DNA of 22,080 bases from Candidatus Levyibacteriota bacterium. Lineage in GTDB: Bacteria > Patescibacteriota > Microgenomatia > Levybacterales > UBA12049. The position numbers were made by a program, and so were the translations under genes. The notes beneath the pieces are model-generated. The model did no database searches. It had not been told where the DNA came from and was given only the letters and a program-made list of their open reading frames with translations. This document shows, piece after piece, positions 14,148 to 21,557 of this stretch. The DNA is taken from the NCBI GenBank assembly GCA_016182225.1, contig JACOXV010000003.1, positions 1 to 22,080 of the forward strand, read 5' to 3'. The first letter of the stretch is position 1; each line of letters starts with the position of its first letter.

Positions 14148-16019
14148 ATGGCAGATGTAGCGCCGACAATAGAAAGAAACTTAGATATAGTTTCTCCTAA
14201 ATCTACAGAAAGAAAGGCTCTTTCGGACACTGAAAAAACAAGAATTGCTGTTGCTAGAAAAATTGCCGCTGAAAAAGGAGCAAGGGAGGCTCTAAAATTT
14301 GTAACCTCAACTCCTCTTAATCCTAGATCATTAGCAGAAGGAAAATTTCATCCCGAAAAAGTTAGCGCCAGTGGAGCAACATTTTCAGCTGAGCAATTGG
14401 GGGAATTGGGAAGAATTAAAACTGCAATTATGCTCTCAAATATGCTTTTAGAGAATAAATTTGATTCTATTCCAGATTCTCTTCCAGCGCCTACTCCTAC
14501 TGATCGTAACAGAAGAGTTGATTTAAGATTAGATAAGGCCGCCTTAAAGTCTTGGGTTAGAGATTCTTTGCTTCGCCAGACAGCTCCAGAAGTTGCATCG
14601 TATTTTGTCGCTCATCCAGGGGAAGTGGACGCTATGGTCAAACAAATTCTTAATGATCCCTCTTTTGCCCATCTCTTCAGAGGTGAAATAATTGATGCTT
14701 CAAGTAAGGGAATAGACGAAGGAATCGCTAGGGAACATCAGCAGGCAGAAAAAGCTTTTAGAGATGCGGAAGAAGCATATAAGGCAACAAAAGCAGCAAC
14801 GGAAAGAGCGGAAAGTGATTATGACGCAAGGTTTGGAGCAACAGGAGCATATACCCTAGATTTGAATAACATGTCCAATCTTGAAACAGATGAACAGAAT
14901 ATAAATGCAATTATTGCTACTCAAAATGCTATTCTTTCGAACCCTGCAGCAACACCCGTCCAAAAAAACGACGCTAGAGATGAGAGAACAAGAAGAATGG
15001 CAGATTTAGCTGTGTTGCGACCGAAACTTGAGAGGACACGGGGATTGAAAAACCAGCAACTGCAGCTTCAGTCAGAACTAAGACAAAAAGAAGATACTGC
15101 GACTGCCGCAAGAGCAAAGAGAAATAAAGCCCAAAGCGATTTTTTCATAGTCCGCACAAGGCTTCGACAGGCTGAAATGGAGTATGCTGACGGCATTTCT
15201 CAAGCAGCAACAAAAGCAGCCGTGAAGTATATGGAGGGAAAATACACGAAGGCAAATGAAGGTCAAACAGCTACTCTTCAGGGAGAAGAAGAATTAAGAA
15301 CTAATAGATTTGATGGCGCAATCGAAAATGCGAAGCAATATAGATGGGAAAGATATGGCAGAAGAAGAATCCGTGGAACCGGAGGAAGAGTGGGGTATAT
15401 ATTTACAGCTGCAGAAAAAAGACCCATTAGGGCTCAGATTGAACGCGATGTCAAATTACTCATAGTTGATTCGCAAGGCGCAGATAAGCTATTGCGAAAA
15501 GTACTCGAAGGTTATAAAGAGGGAACTGGAAGAGAAGCAAAGAGCGCTCTTTCATCCCAAGAAATTGATGAAAAATTGAAAGACGCAGGATGGGTACACG
15601 CGAAAAAAGTCGAGTTGGCAGAGCAGTTGTTTACTGAATATCTAAGGATTGGAGGACGATTCAGAGAAAGTGACGCACGTTTCATTCAAGCTACTCCTTG
15701 GGGACAAGGGCTTCTTCAAAAGGCGCTTGAGAATAAAGCAAATCAGGAAAATATTGGTAAGTTTCTTAAAGAAAATGGAATATTTAATGCTGATATAAAA
15801 GATGGAATAGATAAGTTATTAGCGGGTAAGAGCGGTAAAGATATTAAGACGATTCTATTTCTTTTGAGTCTGCTTGGAGCGGGAGCTGTGGGAGCGGTAG
15901 CTGCTCCAGTACTTGGCGCAACGGCATTGGCTGGCGCGATGGGCGGAGGAGGAGCTGTAGCCGGGGGAGGAGTCGGTCTTAAGGGAGTAAATGTGTTTAA
16001 AAACTACGCAAGAACCTGA
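14148..16019 (+). CDS. Coiled-coil protein with C-terminal membrane segment, unknown function
   Basis: A 623-residue protein, not recognised. No signal peptide. Residues 1-190 are charged and helical. Two Ala/Glu/Arg-rich coiled-coil-like stretches follow (about 190-228, HQQAEKAFRDAEEAYKATKA, and about 285-350, QLQLQSELRQKEDTATAARA). A basic patch RWERYGRRRIRGTGGRVGYI lies in the second half, and the C-terminus is hydrophobic and Gly/Ala-rich (569-607, ILFLLSLLGAGAVGAVAAPV onward). The lack of an N-terminal signal and the late hydrophobic segment suggest a mostly cytoplasmic protein anchored by its tail. It follows the small acidic gene without a gap and ends 8 bases from the convergent pilin-like gene. 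The setting points to a cytoplasmic accessory of the T4SS, but there is no direct evidence of function. Stop is TGA. Confidence 0.82.
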   Translation: MADVAPTIERNLDIVSPKSTERKALSDTEKTRIAVARKIAAEKGAREALKFVTSTPLNPRSLAEGKFHPEKVSASGATFSAEQLGELGRIKTAIMLSNMLLENKFDSIPDSLPAPTPTDRNRRVDLRLDKAALKSWVRDSLLRQTAPEVASYFVAHPGEVDAMVKQILNDPSFAHLFRGEIIDASSKGIDEGIAREHQQAEKAFRDAEEAYKATKAATERAESDYDARFGATGAYTLDLNNMSNLETDEQNINAIIATQNAILSNPAATPVQKNDARDERTRRMADLAVLRPKLERTRGLKNQQLQLQSELRQKEDTATAARAKRNKAQSDFFIVRTRLRQAEMEYADGISQAATKAAVKYMEGKYTKANEGQTATLQGEEELRTNRFDGAIENAKQYRWERYGRRRIRGTGGRVGYIFTAAEKRPIRAQIERDVKLLIVDSQGADKLLRKVLEGYKEGTGREAKSALSSQEIDEKLKDAGWVHAKKVELAEQLFTEYLRIGGRFRESDARFIQATPWGQGLLQKALENKANQENIGKFLKENGIFNADIKDGIDKLLAGKSGKDIKTILFLLSLLGAGAVGAVAAPVLGATALAGAMGGGGAVAGGGVGLKGVNVFKNYART

Positions 16020-16027
16020 TTAAAAGT

Positions 16028-16360
16028 CTAGCTGCAACCAAATCCAAATTTTGTTATACAACCAACCCCAGTAAAGTAAGCAATAGAATTTATGATGAAG
16101 AAGGATAGAAGTATCAAGAGAAGCCCTATGATTGCGTAGGTGATAGTTTTTCTCGCTCCCTCGGCAGATTTAGCGTCTCCTCCTGATGTAATGAATTTAT
16201 AGCCGCCTAAAATTAAGAAAAAAAGCGCCCCGACTCCTGCAAAAAGAAGAAGCCATACTACGATATTTTGAAATACTTGGGGAATGCATGAAAGAGTAAG
16301 AACGCCTCCTTCTACAGCATTTTTATCGACAACGCAGTTAGCAACTCTATCCAAATCCAT
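16028..16360 (-). CDS. TrbC/VirB2-like small membrane protein (pilin-like) 1
   Basis: A 110-residue protein with two membrane helices (about 28-52 and 73-95) joined by a short polar loop, GGYKFITSGGDAKSAEGARK. This loop and the following ITYAIIGLLLILLSFFIIN are shared with the three neighbouring genes and are typical of VirB2/TrbC-like major pilin or core subunits in Patescibacteria. There is no signal peptide; an N-terminal 25-residue stretch has two Cys, and the C-terminus has two more (CITKFGFGCS), which may pair outside. Convergent with the 623-residue gene at an 8-base gap. Confidence 0.82.
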   Translation of the reverse strand: MDLDRVANCVVDKNAVEGGVLTLSCIPQVFQNIVVWLLLFAGVGALFFLILGGYKFITSGGDAKSAEGARKTITYAIIGLLLILLSFFIINSIAYFTGVGCITKFGFGCS

Positions 16361-16405
16361 AAAAAAAGCTTAACAGAAAAATGTAGGATAAAACAAGAGA
16401 GATAA

Positions 16406-16825
16406 TTAAAGATCCAGGTCGGGAAGAGGAAGATTACTCAGGCTTACTCCCTCAAAGAAGAACTGAAGTATTAGATTTAGTACAAAATATGATAAGAATA
16501 CGATCACGAGTCCTACTAGAGCAGCTACGATAATATTTCTTGCTCCTTCTACTCCACCTTTATCTCCGCCGGATGTTATCCATCTGATACCGCCAAAAAT
16601 TAAGAATCCTAGAGAAATAAGAATGGCAATTACAAAAATTAAGGTAATTAGGGGTCCCAGAATTGCCCCAAAATTACCCGCTCCAAGATCGCAAAGGACC
16701 TTAAAGCTTTTATCATCAGGACATGCATCTATTGGGTTATTAACTTCTGCCTTTTGAGCAAAAACAGATGGAGCCAAGGCTAAGAACAAAGGAGAATAAA
16801 GAGCTGTATTAATAACTTTTCTCAT
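16406..16825 (-). CDS. TrbC/VirB2-like small membrane protein (pilin-like) 2, with signal peptide
   Basis: A 139-residue protein from the ATG at 16825. Its start is a classical signal peptide (MRKVINTALYSPLFLALAPS then VFAQ, predicted cleavage after AxA-like VFA). The mature part has a Cys-containing segment (DACPDDKSFKVLCDLGAG), two membrane helices and the shared loop RWITSGGDKGGVEGARN. A TTG 42 bases upstream in frame (16867) would put 14 polar residues before the signal peptide and coincides with a perfect TTGACA -35, so I reject it as a start. As in VirB2, signal cleavage followed by two helices fits a pilin. Confidence 0.83.
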   Translation of the reverse strand: MRKVINTALYSPLFLALAPSVFAQKAEVNNPIDACPDDKSFKVLCDLGAGNFGAILGPLITLIFVIAILISLGFLIFGGIRWITSGGDKGGVEGARNIIVAALVGLVIVFLSYFVLNLILQFFFEGVSLSNLPLPDLDL

Positions 16826-16838
16826 GTATCTATAATTT

Positions 16839-16867
16839 AGCGTAGTAGTTATTTTTCCTTTTGTCAA
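16839..16867 (-). promoter_or_regulatory. Possible promoter for pilin-like gene 2
   Basis: Minus-strand TTGACA (16867-16862, perfect) and, after 17 bases, TACGCT (16844-16839, only 3 of 6). The start would fall a few bases before the ATG at 16825, again nearly leaderless. Weak -10, so tentative. Confidence 0.35.
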
Positions 16868-16886
16868 GAGGTATGTTTAGCCTCAT

Positions 16887-17219
16887 TTATCTAATTAAAT
16901 TTATTTTGAAGAAGTGTTCTATAAAATTAATTATGAAAAAAGAAAGAAATATTACCACAAGACCGATTATTGCATAGATAATTTTATTTCTGGCAGCCTC
17001 AACGCCTCCTTTACTTCCACCTGATGTTATCCACTGGACTCCTCCATAAATAAGAAATACTAATGCAAGGAGAATTCCTCCTACTATGAGAAGCTCGATC
17101 CCGAATTGGATTATTTCATATACAGAACTTTTTCCTCCAGTTGGAACGCCGGGAGGGCCTTTAACTTCTCCAAATTGAGGTATGGATAAGGCTAATTTTG
17201 AAATTGAATTTTGAATCAT
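16887..17219 (-). CDS. TrbC/VirB2-like small membrane protein (pilin-like) 3
   Basis: A 110-residue protein with a short polar, Pro/Gly-rich start (QFGEVKGPPGVPTGGKSS), two membrane helices and the shared loop YGGVQWITSGGSKGGVEAAR, then IIYAIIGLVVIFLSFFIINF. No clear signal peptide and no cysteine, unlike its neighbours. The closest match by eye is pilin-like gene 2 (WITSGG-KGGVE-AR). No Shine-Dalgarno site. Spaced 17 bases from the Cys-rich gene upstream on the strand, so probably cotranscribed with it. Confidence 0.83.
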   Translation of the reverse strand: MIQNSISKLALSIPQFGEVKGPPGVPTGGKSSVYEIIQFGIELLIVGGILLALVFLIYGGVQWITSGGSKGGVEAARNKIIYAIIGLVVIFLSFFIINFIEHFFKINLIR

Positions 17220-17236
17220 GAATTAGGAATTATGGT

Positions 17237-18508
17237 TTACCCTGAGAAACCAGGAATTTGGAGAATGTCAACGGTTATAAATTGAAGAATTACCAAGGAA
17301 AATATGATAAAAAGGAGGCCAACTATAGCTGCTGTCAGCATTTCCCGTGCTCCTTTTATTTTTTCTGCATCTCCCTGGGATATCATAAGTCGATATCCTG
17401 ATATTATTATAATAACTAAAGCTATTCCTCCTGCGAGACCTAGAAGAATACTCATAAGTTTTTTCAAAAAAGGAATGGGTTCTGTGGGAATGCTTATTCC
17501 AAGTCCTGAGGAGATGGCTAGACATTTATTATTGCCCCCTTCTTGGGTGCAGGGAGACCTATAAACAGTTAAACACCTAGGCCCGTCGCCTGTTATAAAA
17601 CACTCTTGATCAGCAGGACAGCTGATGTCGCATTTAGTTGATTCTAAATTCTCCGGTGTCTCTTCGCATGTGCCTTTTCCCGTAGAGTCAGTAACACAAA
17701 TAAGTTTATCTGCGCATTTTGTTGTTGCGTTGCACTCATCATCCTCTCCTCCTCTTTTGGACCCGCCGTCGGCCAAAATATCAAATTGTGTAGAGCATAG
17801 CCTTGGTCCCGTAGCGTGGCTAAAAGCATCGCAGTCTCTAGTGATTTCTAAATAATAAGTTTGTCCTCCGGTATAGGAATAGCCTGACAATTCAAAACGT
17901 TCCATTAGTTCATCGCGAGTTTTACAAGTACTATCGAAAGCTTCAGGTCCGTCTTTGCCGCCTTGTCTTACTCTTACTCCTCTCGGGGCATTTGTTTCCA
18001 GTCCGTTTACTTTAAAAACTAAACTATTGCTAGGTCTTAAATCAGTAAGAAAATCAATCGAACAGTGATCTTCAATAACAGTACGCTCCTTTACTGGAAT
18101 GGAGCCACTACAGATAGGCTTATTATTGCTAATTTCTATCACACTAACTGGAACAGATGGAGAGGCGAAAGTCCTTCTATTATAATATCTTGCCCCCTCT
18201 ACTATAAGGCTGCCATTATTAAATTCATATTTAGTTCCTCCTACTGCCATCCTAGGACTACCTGACCCTTGTTTCCAACCACCAATATCCACGTAATATT
18301 TTTGTCCATTTATCAGATCTCTTGATTTAATTGTTAAATTAACCTGATTCATGTCTGTGGTTACTTCAACCGGATCGGTTTCAAATGTGCATTCTGCTGC
18401 ATAGGAAGACCTGGGAAAAGAAAAAGATAGCAAAAGAAAACAGAAAATAAAGAAAACGGAAAGAAAAATTTTCTTGATCACAAATCTATCGTAAACAAAA
18501 TCAACCAT
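17237..18508 (-). CDS. Secreted Cys-rich protein with C-terminal VirB2-like membrane domain
   Basis: A 423-residue protein from the ATG at 18508. It has a signal peptide (about 11-38, IFLSVFFIFCFLLLSFSFPR then SSYAAE, cleavage after YAA). A beta-rich outer region follows (40-245), with pairs of Cys and repeated strand patterns (VNLTIKSRDLINGQKYYVDI; SLVFKVNGLET; GGQTYYLEITRDC). A Cys-dense segment (259-329, about ten Cys, CNATTKCADKLIC, CDISCPADQEC) comes next, and a C-terminal two-helix domain (about 348-412) with the loop SGYRLMISQGDAEKIKGARE matches the adjacent pilin-like proteins. So it looks like a VirB2-like membrane unit carrying a large disulphide-rich ectodomain. It could be a tip, adhesin or wall-spanning part. 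An in-frame extension to 18631 is rejected because it would add a polar stretch before the signal peptide. Confidence 0.82.
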   Translation of the reverse strand: MVDFVYDRFVIKKIFLSVFFIFCFLLLSFSFPRSSYAAECTFETDPVEVTTDMNQVNLTIKSRDLINGQKYYVDIGGWKQGSGSPRMAVGGTKYEFNNGSLIVEGARYYNRRTFASPSVPVSVIEISNNKPICSGSIPVKERTVIEDHCSIDFLTDLRPSNSLVFKVNGLETNAPRGVRVRQGGKDGPEAFDSTCKTRDELMERFELSGYSYTGGQTYYLEITRDCDAFSHATGPRLCSTQFDILADGGSKRGGEDDECNATTKCADKLICVTDSTGKGTCEETPENLESTKCDISCPADQECFITGDGPRCLTVYRSPCTQEGGNNKCLAISSGLGISIPTEPIPFLKKLMSILLGLAGGIALVIIIISGYRLMISQGDAEKIKGAREMLTAAIVGLLFIIFSLVILQFITVDILQIPGFSG

Positions 18509-18610
18509 GAATTGCAAGTTAAAAACGTAATCTTCATGTCTGGATTTTGTGGCCGAAATGTAAAGCACTTCGGTTATGCTCAGTGTAAACTGCAGGCCAT
18601 GGTAAATGAA

Positions 18611-18639
18611 TTGACAAGCTATCAGTCCCAACCTACACT
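18611..18639 (+). promoter_or_regulatory. Predicted promoter of the 961-residue protein gene
   Basis: TTGACA (18611-18616, perfect), 17-base spacer, TACACT (18634-18639, 4 of 6). Transcription would begin near 18646, just before the GGAGGT ribosome binding site at 18647-18652 and the ATG at 18662. The fit of promoter, site and start to each other is good support for this start. Confidence 0.6.
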
Positions 18640-18646
18640 AGAAAAT

Positions 18647-18652
18647 GGAGGT
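18647..18652 (+). promoter_or_regulatory. Ribosome binding site deciding the start at 18662
   Basis: GGAGGT, 9 bases before the ATG at 18662. It decides between this ATG and earlier in-frame candidates (TTG 18512, ATG 18536, ATG 18599), all of which lie upstream of the predicted transcription start. Confidence 0.7.
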
Positions 18653-18661
18653 AGATATTTT

Positions 18662-21547
18662 ATGCCTGATGCCGCAAGAAATACAGAAGGAAATATAAAT
18701 GCAGTCCCACAGACCAATCAACCGGAAACTCCTGCTGCCAGGCAGGCTGTGCCAGTACAAGCTGAGGAGATTCAAAGAAGAGAAGAGGGAGAAAGGACTA
18801 ATGAACAAAGGCCAGAGCAGCAGCCTCAGAATCAGGAACAGACTGTCCCAGTGGAACCAAGAAGGCAGACTCTTACAAGGGAAGCAAGAGACTATCTTAA
18901 TCGGATAGGCGATAGAATCCCAGATAGAATTGATCAAAATTTAGAAAGAATACTTCGGGAAAATGGAATTTCTCAAGAAGATATAGACAGAAATCGGGGA
19001 AACCCAAGGGTTTTAATAGATCAACTTCGTAGAAGATTTGTCCCAGAAGGCCTCCAGATGGATGCTGATACTCGAGCAACTGCAGCTGCCCTGAACGAAT
19101 TGGATCGTATTTTACAACAAGAAAATGTAAGAACGATACTTGAAAGTCCAAATCCTGATTTTAACAATCTTCCCGAACTTAAAGAATGGATTGAGAGAAA
19201 CGCCAACCCCTCGTCTAGAGATTATTTACGATTGGTTAGCCGCCTTATTAATCCACAGGGAGTTAATATTTCAAAAGAATCAAAAAAACTTCTTTTCGAG
19301 TGGATGACTGAGGAAATAATCGGTCTTCCTGAGCTTTCCCCTGAGTCTCATTATAATATCGGAGGTTATGTAGCAAGAGACAACGTGACAGGTCTTCAAT
19401 CATCAAGTAGGGACTTAGGTGATGAGTTCGCGCGTTATCTGAACTCACTTATCGAAGTTAGACAAATGGCTCATGAGCTTCGAAGAAATCTAGATAATCA
19501 AGAAGAGTATAAAAAATTTGTCGGGGCGGGTCTTAAAGCCCAGGGGCTTGATTTTATGAGAAACAAAATTGTAGGAGCAAGGGAAGTTTTAGCGCTTTAT
19601 GAATCATTTACAGCTCAAAAAGTGGCTGAAAGAAAAGAATGGTTAAATAATGGAGATTTGGAAGATGTAGATAATCAAGTTAAAAATGTCTTGCGGACAA
19701 TGCAGACTCAAAAAAAGCTCAAGAAAACAATAAAAGAAGGAGAAGAATTTTTTGAGCGACCTCTTACTGATTGGGAGATAGAAAGAGCATTATCAATTGG
19801 AAAAACATTTTTTGCAGGAACGCAGAGATTTGCTATGTACTCATCTCTTGGGAATATTCCTCCAGGCTCTGCTGATAGAGTTGGTTCCTTACCGTATGAA
19901 TACATTGTCAGAACTATTGCTACTTTTAAACTTGCTGGGGCACGTTATTTTGCATCAGCCCCAGGGCCAAAAGAATTCCTGAAAAAAATTCTAGGTAATC
20001 TGAAAAGAGACAAAAATGCAGCGAGTAATGATAAAACACTTTTTGGTATTGGAGAAAATGCATGGTTAGTGAATGGACTTGGAGCCCTGGATATGGAGAG
20101 CCATGGATGGAGGTCTCAGCTAATGTTTCTTGGGGATGTCAAGATCAGGGTGAATGGAGAAGAAATTATTCTTCTCCAATATCTTGATGAAGTGACCAGA
20201 AGGATTTCTGTAAAAAATGACGTTGGGTACGATTCTGCTCTGGGATTTGAAGCTGCGGATGAGGCTAAAAAAAATAAGATAAGAAAAGAAGTAGCAGGAG
20301 AAATCGAAAAGATTGCATTGGGACAAGAGCTCTATATCTCATCTCTCATAAAACACACAGGAGAATTAGTTCCGGGAGATCTTAAGAAAAAATTATGGGT
20401 AAAAAGAGCTGTTTTTGATCCAATGGGAATAGCGGCAATGAGACCAGATGTTTTAAAAAATTTGTCCGCAAATGAAAGGACTATATGGGATGCTTTAACA
20501 AGAGGATATGAATTAGATGAGAGTGGAAATATTAGAAAAGATGCAGATGGTAAGCCCATAAGGAAAGCTTCGAAAATAGGCATAGCCAACCTGGCAAGAC
20601 TTAATAAGGAAGGCGGAAAATACTTTCAAACTGATGAGGAAGGTAGAATTGTACGAGTTACAAGAGACTCCTCAGATCTTGAAAGAAATGCTCAAGAATT
20701 TCTGAATGCTCTGGACACAAAAGAAGAGGTAGATAGCCATGGCAAAAAGAAGCTCGTCGTTGCCGGAGTAAAAGAGGAATATAAATATAAATTTATTAAC
20801 GAGTATTTCGGAGAAGAATATGGAAATACTCTTAGTGACCCTGAGAAGGTTGTGTTAAAAAAGGTTTTAGATGAGGCAGTTTTGGCGAGTAACTATCTTT
20901 CAGAAGCGAAGCTGCCATTCAGCTTTCTGGCAAATGATATACCTCATGCTGCCATAGAACAAACTGGAGAGTCCTACGCAGGATTGGGTACTGAAAATAT
21001 TGCTAGAATTCTAGGAAGCGATCAAGCTAATTTAGTAGAAGGGTTTGGCGAAATGAATGGACTTGTTGAAAATCCTGTAAAAGGCTCTGCTGAGCGTTTC
21101 AGTAAAGCAGTAGAGGCAATAGCAAGAGTACATAGCAGAGATGGTGCACAAAAATATATGGAACCATTTATTAAATCCTGGCTTGAAATGGCACAAATAT
21201 ATAATGGGGCAAAATGGGGAGAACTTCTTTACAGATTAACAAGAAAACCTACGTCTGAAATGGAGAAATATTGGGCAAGTTCTAATATCTCATACGATGA
21301 AGCAGACGCCAATGATTATTTAATAAGCCTTGCTCGGAATGGAATAATATCCTCAGATATTTCCAAAGGGCTGTCTGAGTCCCAGCTTGAGAGATTGAGA
21401 AAAGAATTAAAAGCTGACCGAGGCGCAAATCTTAAAAGAATAGCAAGGTATTTAATTTTAATGATGGGTCCGCTCTTAGGAATAGCTATAGTAAGAGCTC
21501 TTTTTCCAAAAGAAATCACAGAAGGCTTAGGAATAAAAAATAAATAA
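18662..21547 (+). CDS. Large protein with disordered N-terminus and C-terminal membrane anchor, unknown function
   Basis: A 961-residue protein, not recognised. It begins MPDAARNTEGNINAVPQTNQ, and a Gln/Glu/Arg/Pro-rich low-complexity tail runs to about residue 70. A long, mainly helical and charged region without cysteine follows, with conserved-looking stretches such as LTDWEIERALSIGKTFFAGT and PYEYIVRTIATFKLAGARYF. A single membrane helix lies near the end (about 929-946, LILMMGPLLGIAIVRALF), then a short basic tail. No signal peptide and no nucleotide-binding motif seen. Like the 623-residue protein, it seems to be cytoplasmic and tail-anchored, on the plus strand among minus-strand T4SS genes. 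I chose ATG 18662 on promoter and ribosome-site evidence; the open frame reaches back to 18512. It stops 10 bases from the VirB6-like gene. Confidence 0.82.
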   Translation: MPDAARNTEGNINAVPQTNQPETPAARQAVPVQAEEIQRREEGERTNEQRPEQQPQNQEQTVPVEPRRQTLTREARDYLNRIGDRIPDRIDQNLERILRENGISQEDIDRNRGNPRVLIDQLRRRFVPEGLQMDADTRATAAALNELDRILQQENVRTILESPNPDFNNLPELKEWIERNANPSSRDYLRLVSRLINPQGVNISKESKKLLFEWMTEEIIGLPELSPESHYNIGGYVARDNVTGLQSSSRDLGDEFARYLNSLIEVRQMAHELRRNLDNQEEYKKFVGAGLKAQGLDFMRNKIVGAREVLALYESFTAQKVAERKEWLNNGDLEDVDNQVKNVLRTMQTQKKLKKTIKEGEEFFERPLTDWEIERALSIGKTFFAGTQRFAMYSSLGNIPPGSADRVGSLPYEYIVRTIATFKLAGARYFASAPGPKEFLKKILGNLKRDKNAASNDKTLFGIGENAWLVNGLGALDMESHGWRSQLMFLGDVKIRVNGEEIILLQYLDEVTRRISVKNDVGYDSALGFEAADEAKKNKIRKEVAGEIEKIALGQELYISSLIKHTGELVPGDLKKKLWVKRAVFDPMGIAAMRPDVLKNLSANERTIWDALTRGYELDESGNIRKDADGKPIRKASKIGIANLARLNKEGGKYFQTDEEGRIVRVTRDSSDLERNAQEFLNALDTKEEVDSHGKKKLVVAGVKEEYKYKFINEYFGEEYGNTLSDPEKVVLKKVLDEAVLASNYLSEAKLPFSFLANDIPHAAIEQTGESYAGLGTENIARILGSDQANLVEGFGEMNGLVENPVKGSAERFSKAVEAIARVHSRDGAQKYMEPFIKSWLEMAQIYNGAKWGELLYRLTRKPTSEMEKYWASSNISYDEADANDYLISLARNGIISSDISKGLSESQLERLRKELKADRGANLKRIARYLILMMGPLLGIAIVRALFPKEITEGLGIKNK

Positions 21548-21557
21548 ATAATTAAGC

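Noticed and set aside
16826..16867. TTG start extending pilin-like protein 2
   Set aside because: The TTG is part of a TTGACA promoter element, and the extension would precede a well-formed signal peptide.
18509..18631. N-terminal extension of the Cys-rich pilin-like protein
   Set aside because: It would place about 41 residues before the signal peptide and overlap the divergent gene's promoter.
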